Source: CAZHJK01 sp964533275
GTDB taxonomy: Bacteria > Bacillota > Clostridia > Eubacteriales > Garciellaceae
Assembly (NCBI GenBank): GCA_964533275.1
Contig: CAZHJK010000042.1
Location: 1-15,220, forward strand
Direction of reading: 5' to 3'
DNA: 15,220 nucleotides
The translations under genes and the position numbers were made by a program. The notes beneath the pieces were generated by a model. That model had not been told where the DNA came from and did no database searches. It saw nothing but the letters and a program-made list of their open reading frames with translations. Shown piece by piece: positions 1-6,455 of this stretch; positions within the stretch are counted from its first letter, which is position 1, and each line of letters begins with the position of its first letter.

Positions 1-51
1 CTCTCCTATTTATATCTATGCTCTCATTATTTTTACTATGCAAAGGACATT
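1..51 (-). other. Left edge: spacer after terminator, possible upstream region of an off-window gene
   Basis: These bases lie beyond the terminator at 52-89 in the minus-strand direction and hold no gene. The last bases read AGGAGAG on the minus strand (1-7). This could be the ribosome binding site of a gene starting just outside the window. The identity of that gene cannot be seen. Confidence 0.35.
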
Positions 52-89
52 AAAAAAAAACAGTCAACACACATATGTGTTGACTGTTT
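52..89 (-). terminator. Strong intrinsic terminator closing the nfeD-floA-unknown unit
   Basis: On the minus strand an 11-bp perfect stem (61-71 with 76-86, four-base loop 72-75) is extended by A:T pairs. It is followed by a run of nine U in the transcript (complement of 52-60). It begins a few bases after the stop codon of the last gene (95-97). This is a textbook Rho-independent terminator and marks the end of the transcript that carries nfeD and floA. Confidence 0.93.
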
Positions 90-94
90 AACTA

Positions 95-601
95 TCACCT
101 TTTAGATTTTGGTGGTCCTATTATTTCTGAGAATATTAAACCTTGTACTATAGGATTTGATGAAAAATTTAAAGAATTATCTTCTTTTGTATCTTTTTTC
201 TTTATCACTTTATCCTTTCTGGGGCTATCCATTATTTCTCCTTTGATAACCTCTTTAGGCTTGCCTTCAAAATGCAGATCTTCATAATTTTTAACGCTTT
301 CCACATTAGAAGAGGTCTCTTCCTTATCTTTACTATAAGCAAAATCCTGTTCTCTTCTAGGTTTTACCTTTTTTGCTAACTTAGTTTCAGACTCAAGCAA
401 TCCTTTCATATCCTTACCAACTTCATCAATAATGCTTCTCCAAGGTTTAACAGAAGAAGGTTTTGCTTGCTGATAGGGGAAATTATTTGCCTTTTTACTT
501 TTTTGATATACATTTTTTTGTTTTTTACTATTATTTAATCCCCTTATTATAGGAATTAGAATGAAAATAAGTAACGGTAGTATATCTCCAATTCTTTCCA
601 T
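95..601 (-). CDS. Membrane-anchored hypothetical protein linked to floA
   Basis: A protein of 168 residues that I cannot name. I chose ATG at 601 because a ribosome-binding sequence (GGCGGTGA) lies seven bases upstream; an in-frame TTG at 622 lacks one. Residues 7-20 form a single hydrophobic segment (LPLLIFILIPII) near the N terminus, probably a membrane anchor with the rest in the cytoplasm. The middle (about 22-145) is rich in Lys, Glu, Asp and Ser, looks largely disordered, and shows no catalytic motif. The C terminus ends in a compact hydrophobic-then-basic tail (IVQGLIFSEIIGPPKSKR) that looks like a short conserved interaction motif; this is an impression, not a family assignment. The gene starts 25 bases after the floA stop and ends at a terminator, so it is very likely co-transcribed with nfeD and floA. 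A role with FloA membrane domains is inferred only from position. B. subtilis has a small gene, yqfB, after floA, but I see no basis for calling this its homologue. Confidence 0.8.
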   Translation of the reverse strand: MERIGDILPLLIFILIPIIRGLNNSKKQKNVYQKSKKANNFPYQQAKPSSVKPWRSIIDEVGKDMKGLLESETKLAKKVKPRREQDFAYSKDKEETSSNVESVKNYEDLHFEGKPKEVIKGEIMDSPRKDKVIKKKDTKEDNSLNFSSNPIVQGLIFSEIIGPPKSKR

Positions 602-626
602 TGAATCACCGCCTATTGGCAATTAT

Positions 627-1610
627 TTATACATTATCAGATTCATTTTTATCTATTTTAGAGATAGAATCTCTCATCTGGGTATCAGCTAATATATTTT
701 TCATATTATAATAATCCATTACTCCTAAATTACCTTCTCTAAAAGCTTGTGACATTGCCTTAGGAACCTCCGCCTCAGCTTCTACTACCTTTGCTCTCAT
801 TTCTTGAACTGATGCTAACATTTCTTGTTCCTTTGCTACAGCCATAGCTCTTCTTTCCTCAGCCTTTGCTTGTGCAATACGCTTATCAGCCTCAGCTTGA
901 TCAGTTTGTAATTGTGCTCCGATATTTCTTCCTACATCAACATCAGCTATATCAATAGATAGAATTTCAAATGCAGTACCAGCATCTAATCCTGAGTTTA
1001 AAACTCTTTGAGATATTAAATCTGGATTTTCTAAAACATCCTTATGTGTTTCTGAACTACCTACAGTTGTAACAATTCCCTCTCCTACTCTAGCAATAAT
1101 AGTTTCCTCTCCAGCTCCTCCAATTAGTCTATCAATATCTGCTCTTACGGTTACCCTTGCTCTGGCTTTAACTTCAATTCCATCCTTTGCAACAGCAGCA
1201 ATAACTGGAGTTTCAATAACCTTAGGATTAACTTTCATTTGTACAGCTTCAAGTACATCTCTACCCGCAAGATCTATAGCCGCTGCTCTCTCGAAGGTTA
1301 GTTCAATATCGGCTCTTTGAGCTGCAATTAATGCGTTTGCCACTCTGTCTACATTTCCACCTGCTAAATAGTGAGCCTCAAATTGATCAACCTTTACACT
1401 TAAACCAGCCTTACTGGCTTTAATTAATGGATCTACTACCTTCTTTGGTATAACTCTTCTAAGTCTCATTCCTATTAGAGTAAAAATTCCTATTGGTACC
1501 TTTGCCGCTAAAGCTGCAATCCATAATCCTACAGGAATAAAGCTAAAGAGTATTGCTAATACAATAAATACAATTCCAATGATCACAATTAAACCTATAA
1601 TTTGTGGCAT
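627..1610 (-). CDS. floA: Flotillin-like protein FloA (YqfA/UPF0365)
   Basis: A 327-residue flotillin-like scaffold protein that in Bacillota assembles functional membrane microdomains, affects membrane fluidity and helps recruit protein complexes. A long hydrophobic stretch at residues 4-34, with a Pro near 26, probably forms the membrane anchor or hairpin. An SPFH-type domain follows (about 60-225). Then comes an Ala/Glu/Lys-rich helical segment (about 235-290, including AQAKAEERRAMAVAKEQEM), as expected of the flotillin coiled-coil region that drives oligomerisation. Length and full-length character match B. subtilis FloA (about 330 residues). A strong AAAGGAGG site sits nine bases before the ATG and overlaps the nfeD stop region. 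The nfeD-floA pairing, 15 bases apart, is the usual arrangement, and the two proteins are known to act together at the membrane. Confidence 0.95.
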   Translation of the reverse strand: MPQIIGLIVIIGIVFIVLAILFSFIPVGLWIAALAAKVPIGIFTLIGMRLRRVIPKKVVDPLIKASKAGLSVKVDQFEAHYLAGGNVDRVANALIAAQRADIELTFERAAAIDLAGRDVLEAVQMKVNPKVIETPVIAAVAKDGIEVKARARVTVRADIDRLIGGAGEETIIARVGEGIVTTVGSSETHKDVLENPDLISQRVLNSGLDAGTAFEILSIDIADVDVGRNIGAQLQTDQAEADKRIAQAKAEERRAMAVAKEQEMLASVQEMRAKVVEAEAEVPKAMSQAFREGNLGVMDYYNMKNILADTQMRDSISKIDKNESDNV

Positions 1611-1625
1611 TTTTAAAACCCTCCT

Positions 1626-2918
1626 TTAATCTAATTTTCTTACAATAATCCTATTGCCTTCTACCTTTATTATCTTTACTTTATCATCTTTTTCAATATA
1701 GGCATTTTCAGACACAACATCTAATTTCCTGCTCTCTACCTCTATACTTCCTGCTGGTCGTAAGGGAGTAATAGTTACTCCTATTTTTCCAACATAAGAT
1801 TTATAATCCTCTGAACTTACATAACCACTAGAGGTATTTAAAGATGTAGATAGAGTAATTTTATCAAAAAACTTATTATTCCTAGGTGCATACTTAAACA
1901 ATAGTATAACCGCTATTATTGTTAATATTATAGCTATTAATAGTGATATTAAAGCTTGTTCCATTGATGTTGAAGCTAGTATAATGCTAGCAAAAATAGC
2001 TACAATTCCCAATATTCCTGGAACACCAAAACCTGGTGCAATAACTTCCACCAATAATAATATTAATCCAACAATAAATATTACCAGTACAATCCAACTA
2101 CTAAAACCTGCCAACAAAACTCCTCCAAAATATAATCCAAAGGCTGTCAAACTAATCACTCCTCCCAACCCAAAACCTGGGGTAATTATTTCTATTACCG
2201 CACCAATAAAACCAAGGGTTAATAAAATAGAAGTTGCCATAGTACTTGTTGCCATAGATGCTAATCTTAATTGAAAGGAAGGTGTTAATTCATACAAAAG
2301 GTGCTTTTGAAGATCAGAAGTGTTTTGTACTTCTTCTATAGAGTTTTCTACTCCATCAATTAATTCTAGTTCTATTGCTTCCTGAGATGTAAGCGTTAAT
2401 AACTTTCCCTTTTCAATAACCCCTTCAATTTCTATATCAGCATCAGCCATAGATGCAATTAATACGGGATCTCTGCCTCTGATCTGTGCTACATTACGCA
2501 ACTTTCCTGCCCAATAACTAATATATTTTTCTTCATTTGGTCTTGTTTCTGCTGCCCCAATAGTAGATGAAGGGGACATATAAATATCTTCAGCTGATAT
2601 TGTAATAATAGTCCCAGCAGATATAGCCTCACCATTTACATAAGCTATTGTTCTAAGAAAAGTATTTAAAATAGCTTCACTTATAGTAATAGCACTATCA
2701 ACTTGCCCTCCAGGTGTATTTATATTAAAAATAATAGCTTCTGCATTATTTTCTTCTGCTTCTTTTATGCTTTGTGACACAAATTCAGCCATTGCTGGAC
2801 CAACTTCTCCTTCAATGGGTATTACATAGATTTGTGACATTTCAGCTCTAGCCTGTTGCCATCCAAAAAGAGATAACATTATAAGAAAACACAATATTAT
2901 AGATAATTTTCTTTTCAG
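1626..2918 (-). CDS. nfeD: NfeD family membrane protein with ClpP-like protease domain (YqeZ type)
   Basis: A long-form NfeD protein, 430 residues from the chosen start. Order: signal peptide (1-25, positive KRK then a hydrophobic core, cleavage probably after ARA); ClpP-class serine protease domain (about 27-200) with NTPGG at 67-71, a Ser-Ala-Gly motif with likely nucleophile Ser100, and candidate base Lys139; four or five membrane helices (about 229-343); C-terminal soluble OB-fold NfeD domain (about 370-430). Family members act with flotillins in membrane quality control, and the floA gene follows immediately. No ATG lies at the proper N terminus. In-frame candidates are TTG 2948, GTG 2927 and CTG 2918. 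I prefer CTG because GAGGTGAT (2923-2930) lies at ideal distance (8 bases from GAGG) and the product then begins directly with a normal signal peptide. The start is the uncertain part; the function assignment is firm. Confidence 0.9.
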   Translation of the reverse strand: MKRKLSIILCFLIMLSLFGWQQARAEMSQIYVIPIEGEVGPAMAEFVSQSIKEAEENNAEAIIFNINTPGGQVDSAITISEAILNTFLRTIAYVNGEAISAGTIITISAEDIYMSPSSTIGAAETRPNEEKYISYWAGKLRNVAQIRGRDPVLIASMADADIEIEGVIEKGKLLTLTSQEAIELELIDGVENSIEEVQNTSDLQKHLLYELTPSFQLRLASMATSTMATSILLTLGFIGAVIEIITPGFGLGGVISLTAFGLYFGGVLLAGFSSWIVLVIFIVGLILLLVEVIAPGFGVPGILGIVAIFASIILASTSMEQALISLLIAIILTIIAVILLFKYAPRNNKFFDKITLSTSLNTSSGYVSSEDYKSYVGKIGVTITPLRPAGSIEVESRKLDVVSENAYIEKDDKVKIIKVEGNRIIVRKLD

Positions 2919-3038
2919 TTTTATCACCTCATTCCCTAGTAGCTTCAAAAGTATAAATGAAATATATCGTATTTTTAGTTAATGTACCTTTTCCTTTTTA
3001 TATTATGTATTTGTTTAATAAAAAAACAATATACATGT

Positions 3039-3067
3039 ATTATATCATTTATTTTTAATTCTAACAA
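3039..3067 (-). promoter_or_regulatory. Probable sigma-A promoter for nfeD-floA unit
   Basis: On the minus strand TTGTTA (3062-3067) and TATAAT (3039-3044) are separated by 17 bases. The site lies between the yqeY terminator and nfeD, where a new transcript must begin. Predicted leader length is roughly 115 bases. The surrounding region is very AT-rich, so chance matches are possible, but the perfect -10 and ideal spacing favour it. Confidence 0.65.
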
Positions 3068-3102
3068 TCACAATAAATATATCTATTTCTTATACATTCC
3101 CT

Positions 3103-3148
3103 AAAAAAAGAGTATAAAACCTAAAAATTCTAGGTTTTATACTCTTTT
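3103..3148 (-). terminator. Strong intrinsic terminator after yqeY
   Basis: A perfect 18-bp inverted repeat (3106-3123 with 3131-3148, seven-base loop) is followed on the minus strand by a run of seven U (complement of 3103-3109). The stem begins at the yqeY stop codon itself (3147-3149). It separates the rpsU-yqeY transcript from the nfeD unit. The T-rich far arm could also allow some function in the opposite direction, but no plus-strand gene reads into it. Confidence 0.92.
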
Positions 3149-3593
3149 ATCCTTGTAAATGCTGTTTAACATATTTACTTACTAATGCACCATCTGCTTT
3201 TCCTTTTACCTTGGGCATTAGGGCACTCATCACCTTACCCATATCTTTCATTGAATTAGCTCCAATATCATTAATTGTGTCAGTAACAATTTGATCTATC
3301 TCGTTTTCAGATAATTGCTGGGGAAGATATTTTGTTAAAACATCTATTTCTTTCTTTGTTTGTTCGATTAAATCAATTCGGTTTGCCTTTTCAAATTCAT
3401 GAAGAGCATCCCTTCGTTGTTTAACTTGTTTTGCAATCACTTCAATTATATCATCATTGTTTAGTTCCATCTTTTTATCTTTTTCAATTTGAAGAATTGC
3501 TGCTCTAACCATTGTTATGGAAGACTTTTTTATTGCATCCTTGTCCTTCATGGATTGTTTTAGTTCGCTTAAAAGTCTATCTTTGAGGGACAT
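3147..3593 (-). CDS. yqeY: GatB/YqeY domain protein
   Basis: A 148-residue protein, full length for the YqeY family (about 147-150 residues). The family corresponds to the C-terminal tRNA-binding region of the GatB subunit of Asp/Glu-tRNA amidotransferase, found here as a stand-alone protein. An N-terminal helical domain (about 1-90) carries MVRAAILQIEKDKK, and the C-terminal domain (about 95-148) carries the family hallmark GKVMSALMPKVKGKADG. A role in tRNA-related metabolism is inferred from the domain; the cellular function is not settled. ATG at 3593 has GAGGTG five bases upstream. The gene follows rpsU by 18 bases, the usual rpsU-yqeY pair of Bacillota, and ends in a strong terminator. 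Confidence 0.94.
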   Translation of the reverse strand: MSLKDRLLSELKQSMKDKDAIKKSSITMVRAAILQIEKDKKMELNNDDIIEVIAKQVKQRRDALHEFEKANRIDLIEQTKKEIDVLTKYLPQQLSENEIDQIVTDTINDIGANSMKDMGKVMSALMPKVKGKADGALVSKYVKQHLQG

Positions 3594-3611
3594 AAAAACA
3601 CCTCAACTTTA

Positions 3612-3791
3612 TTAGAATTTTCTTTTTCTTTTTCTTGCTGCTTCAGACTTTTTCTTTCGTTTTACGCTTGGTTTTTCATAATGTTCTCTTTTTCTAACCT
3701 CAGATAAAACACCTGATTTAGAGCATTTTCGCTTAAATCTACGAAGTGCATTCTCTAAGGATTCATTATCTCCAACCTTAATCTCTGACAT
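3612..3791 (-). CDS. rpsU: Small ribosomal subunit protein bS21
   Basis: A 59-residue, highly basic protein read directly from the sequence. It begins MSEIKVGDNESLENALRRFK, has the KCSKSGVLSEVRKREHYEKP core (residues 22-41), and ends in a Lys/Arg-rich tail (about 44-59). This matches bacterial S21 in length and pattern. S21 sits on the 30S platform near the anti-Shine-Dalgarno end of 16S rRNA and helps initiation. ATG at 3791 has a very strong site (GGAGGGAGGG) just upstream, and the stop is TAA at 3612-3614. It is the first gene of an rpsU-yqeY unit with its own promoter at 3884-3913 and a leader of about 85 bases. Confidence 0.95.
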   Translation of the reverse strand: MSEIKVGDNESLENALRRFKRKCSKSGVLSEVRKREHYEKPSVKRKKKSEAARKRKRKF

Positions 3792-3814
3792 ATATTTCCC
3801 TCCCTCCGCTAGTA

Positions 3815-3845
3815 ACAGTACAACTTAGTTCTTCATTATTACTGT
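3815..3845 (-). other. Inverted repeat in the rpsU leader
   Basis: ACAGTA and TACTGT form a six-base inverted repeat with a 19-base loop in the leader, ending about 23 bases before the rpsU start. A second short repeat set (GGATG/CATCC at 3876-3880 and 3857-3861; ATGC/GCAT between 3859 and 3870) lies nearer the transcription start. The stems are short, so a regulatory leader is only a possibility. Confidence 0.3.
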
Positions 3846-3883
3846 AGTGATACGTGGGATGCTTTAGCATAAACACATCCTAT

Positions 3884-3913
3884 ATTATATATGAATTAAA
3901 GTATACATGTCAA
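3884..3913 (-). promoter_or_regulatory. Sigma-A promoter for rpsU-yqeY
   Basis: Consensus TTGACA (3908-3913) and consensus TATAAT (3884-3889) lie 18 bases apart on the minus strand, directly after the HIT-family gene. Transcription would start near 3877, giving a leader of about 85 bases before the rpsU ATG. Two perfect hexamers at workable spacing make this one of the best promoters in the window. Confidence 0.82.
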
Positions 3914-3923
3914 TAGTTGGATT

Positions 3924-4268
3924 TTAACCTGGAGGCCAAGTCAATTGTCTCCCACCTAATAAATGATAGTGAAGATGCTGAACTGATTGTCCTCCCTCTT
4001 CTCCACAATTATTAACAATTCTAAAACCTCTTTTATCTATGCCAATATCCTTAGCCAGCTTTTTAGCTACATTATGAATATGGGATACTATTTCAAGTTG
4101 GTGTTCTGGTACATCCATTATAGAATCATAGTGCATCTTAGGAATTATAAGAACATGCGTAGGTGCTTGGGGGTCAATGTCCTTAAAGGCTACAATTTTA
4201 TCATCCTCATATATAAATTCACTGGGAATTTCTTTTTGAACTATTTTACAAAATAAACATTCAACCAT
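3924..4268 (-). CDS. HIT-family (HINT-like) nucleotide hydrolase/transferase
   Basis: A 114-residue histidine-triad protein of the HINT branch, which typically hydrolyses nucleoside phosphoramidates such as AMP-lysine; the substrate here is not known. Visible features are CLFC near the N terminus (Cys4, Cys7, a likely zinc pair seen in many bacterial HINT proteins), FKDIDPQAPTHVLIIPK (28-44) in the nucleotide-binding core, and the catalytic triad QHLHYHLLGG with His98, His100 and His102. It ends WPPG, a usual HINT terminus. ATG at 4268 follows a GGGGGTGAG site. The gene sits between mtaB (106-base gap) and rpsU, with a possible own promoter in the gap and no visible terminator on either side. 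Confidence 0.93.
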   Translation of the reverse strand: MVECLFCKIVQKEIPSEFIYEDDKIVAFKDIDPQAPTHVLIIPKMHYDSIMDVPEHQLEIVSHIHNVAKKLAKDIGIDKRGFRIVNNCGEEGGQSVQHLHYHLLGGRQLTWPPG

Positions 4269-4317
4269 TTTCTCACCCCCTATTCATCTACCTCTTTTAC
4301 AAGTAAATCCTAAAACA

Positions 4318-4345
4318 ATATTATCATTATTAATATATATTTCAA
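4318..4345 (-). promoter_or_regulatory. Possible promoter for the HIT-family gene
   Basis: TTGAAA (4340-4345) and TAATAT (4318-4323) are spaced 16 bases apart in the 106-base gap after mtaB. The gap is extremely AT-rich, so this is a weak prediction. Read-through from mtaB is equally possible because no terminator is visible. Confidence 0.35.
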
Positions 4346-4374
4346 CATTAAATACAAAATTCCTTCTTTATACC

Positions 4375-5682
4375 TTAAATTCTAATTCTGCCCTTCATAT
4401 ATTCATTATATGTTTTATCCAAGATTACTGGAATAATTAAGCCTTTGATATCTTCTTTACTTTCACATAAAACCCGGATATAATTATCTGTTAGTCCTTC
4501 ATAAATACTACTATTATTATCATGCTTTTGTTCAAATAAAACTTCCCTTGTAGTACCTATAAATTTATTATAAAACTTCCTTTCTAGTTCACTTGCTAAA
4601 GCTAGTAGTTCCCTACTTCTTTCTTCCTTAATTAGTCCGTTAATTTGATTTGGGTATTTTGCAGCAGGAGTACCATGTCGAGGCGAATACTTGAAGACAT
4701 GAATCTTGCTAAAGGAAATCTCTTTCGCAAAATCGTAAGTTTCTTTGAACTCAATATCACTTTCCCCTGGAAAACCCACCATTATATCTGTAGTAATAGA
4801 TGCTGTAGGGAAATATCTTCTAAGATTATCAATATATTGTCTATATTCTTTCGTCGTATATTTTCTTTTCATTGATTTTAAAATACTATCTGAGCCACTT
4901 TGAAGAGAAACATGGAAATGTGGACAAAATTTCGAAAGTTTACTGAGTTTTTCTAAAAATTCCTTTGTTAATAATGTTGGTTCCAAGGAACTTAATCTAA
5001 TTCTTTTTAACCCTTTTATTTCATGTATTTCTTGAATTAATTCTATTAGAGTTTTACCCTTAAAATCTTTTCCATATGAAGCAACATGAATTCCCGTCAA
5101 TACCACTTCACTATAGTTAGAATTAACTAAGTTTTTCACTTCCTTAAGAACACTTTCTGGCTTTCTGCTTCTAATAGGACCCCTGGCATAGGGAATAATA
5201 CAATAGGAACAGAACTGATTACATCCTTCTTGTATTTTTATAAACCCTCTGGTTTTACCTTTCATCTCATATACAGATAAATCTTCAAAATCTTGTTCTT
5301 TCATAATATTTCCTACTGCATTTATTTTATGTTCATTATTCTCTTGTATTTCATTTACTAACTTTACAATTCCACTACGGTCTTTGTTTCCTATAACTAA
5401 ATTTACTTCTGGTATATCATAAACTTCCTCTGGCGAAGTTTGGGCATAGCAACCCGCTACTACAATAACTGCCTGGTCATTTGTCTTTTTAGCTTTCCTA
5501 ATCATTTGACGAGATTTTCTATCCCCTAGGTTTGTTACTGTACATGTATTAATTACATATACATCGGCTTTTTCCTCAAAATTTACTATTGTATAGCCTT
5601 CTTTTTCAAAAATTTCCGCTAGTGCCTCTGTATCATATGTATTCACCTTGCATCCTAATGTGTGAAACGCTACTTTTTTCAC
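4375..5682 (-). CDS. mtaB: tRNA t6A37 methylthiotransferase MtaB
   Basis: A 435-residue radical-SAM methylthiotransferase that converts t6A to ms2t6A at position 37 of ANN-decoding tRNAs, improving codon-anticodon pairing. The N-terminal UPF0004 domain carries the three cysteines for the auxiliary iron-sulphur cluster (Cys11 in LGCKVNT, Cys47 in INTCTVTN, Cys78 in VAGCYAQ). The radical-SAM triad is CNQFCSYC (Cys154, 158, 161), followed by IIPYARGPIRSR, which favours the MtaB branch over MiaB or RimO. A C-terminal TRAM-like region covers about 375-435. The start is GTG at 5682-5680, flush against the rsmE stop TAG, with GGAGG seven bases upstream inside the rsmE coding end. This suggests tight translational coupling. 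It is the last gene of the B. subtilis-like hrcA...mtaB array. Confidence 0.95.
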   Translation of the reverse strand: MKKVAFHTLGCKVNTYDTEALAEIFEKEGYTIVNFEEKADVYVINTCTVTNLGDRKSRQMIRKAKKTNDQAVIVVAGCYAQTSPEEVYDIPEVNLVIGNKDRSGIVKLVNEIQENNEHKINAVGNIMKEQDFEDLSVYEMKGKTRGFIKIQEGCNQFCSYCIIPYARGPIRSRKPESVLKEVKNLVNSNYSEVVLTGIHVASYGKDFKGKTLIELIQEIHEIKGLKRIRLSSLEPTLLTKEFLEKLSKLSKFCPHFHVSLQSGSDSILKSMKRKYTTKEYRQYIDNLRRYFPTASITTDIMVGFPGESDIEFKETYDFAKEISFSKIHVFKYSPRHGTPAAKYPNQINGLIKEERSRELLALASELERKFYNKFIGTTREVLFEQKHDNNSSIYEGLTDNYIRVLCESKEDIKGLIIPVILDKTYNEYMKGRIRI

Positions 5683-6441
5683 CTAAATTCCTCCTATGTC
5701 TCCTAATGCATACATTACAATTGTTAGAGCAGTAAACCCTGCTGTTTCAGTACGCAAAATTCTAGGTCCTAAAGTAAAGGATAAAACTCCATTAGCTTTC
5801 GCATCTTCTATTTCCTGTTCTTCAAAACCACCCTCAGGTCCAATAATAATTCCAATTTTCTTTATATTAGTGGTATGATTATATAGAATTTGTTTTAATC
5901 CCTTCGTACTCTCATTTTCATAGGCAATAATATTTAATTCATTATCACATAAATCTTCCCATATATTTTGTAGATATTTAACCTTGCCGATTTGAGGGAT
6001 TCTGCCTCTTTTTGATTGTTTTGCAGCTTCATATGCTATTCTTTGCCATCGCTCAATTTTCTTATTCTCTGCTTTTGAGTTTTCGATTTTTACAATAGTT
6101 CTATTTGTGGAGATGGGAATAATAGAATGTATGCCAAGTTCTGTACATTTTTGAATAATTATATCCATCTTCATGGATTTAGGCAATCCTTGATATAGAG
6201 TAATTCTAATATTTGATTCTCTTTTAGATGGATATACTTCTTCTATAATAGTATCTATTTTATCGTCATGAATTGTATCAATCAATACCCTATATTCCAT
6301 TCCTTCTCCATCACAAATCTCAAGTTCTTGTCCTTCTTTTAGCCGTAACACTTTTCTTATATGCTTTACATCACTACCTAAGATACTTATAATACTATTT
6401 ATATTGTCAATTTGACCAGGGTTTACAAAAAAGCGATGCAT
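5683..6441 (-). CDS. rsmE: 16S rRNA (uracil-1498-N3)-methyltransferase RsmE
   Basis: A 252-residue SPOUT-class methyltransferase that methylates U1498 in helix 44 of 16S rRNA. It opens MHRFFV, the usual RsmE N terminus, followed by a PUA-like RNA-binding domain (about 1-70, SDVKHIRKVLRLKEGQ). The knotted SAM-binding domain carries EAAKQSKRGRIP (138-149), GPEGGF (201-206) and LGPRILRTETA (224-234). An in-frame ATG at 6459 overlaps the prmA stop (ATGA), but I chose ATG at 6441. It has GGGAGG (6448-6453) six bases upstream, the upstream ATG has no such site, and homologues begin at MHRFF. It follows prmA closely and abuts mtaB, so these three RNA/ribosome modification genes form one translational cluster. 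Confidence 0.94.
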   Translation of the reverse strand: MHRFFVNPGQIDNINSIISILGSDVKHIRKVLRLKEGQELEICDGEGMEYRVLIDTIHDDKIDTIIEEVYPSKRESNIRITLYQGLPKSMKMDIIIQKCTELGIHSIIPISTNRTIVKIENSKAENKKIERWQRIAYEAAKQSKRGRIPQIGKVKYLQNIWEDLCDNELNIIAYENESTKGLKQILYNHTTNIKKIGIIIGPEGGFEEQEIEDAKANGVLSFTLGPRILRTETAGFTALTIVMYALGDIGGI

Positions 6442-6455
6442 ATATATCCTCCCTA

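Noticed and set aside
1984..2274. Plus-strand frame of 96 codons opposite nfeD
   Set aside because: Its Asn/Pro/Ile-rich product mirrors the membrane helices of nfeD, and there is no start signal.
3106..3148. The long inverted repeat after yqeY as part of a mobile element or repeat family
   Set aside because: The position at the stop codon, short loop and U run are fully explained by an intrinsic terminator.
4311..4345. Fur-box-like sequence (AATAATGATAATATTG) before the HIT-family gene
   Set aside because: Only about two thirds of positions match the classical 19-base box, and such matches are frequent in very AT-rich spacers. The downstream gene has no iron link.
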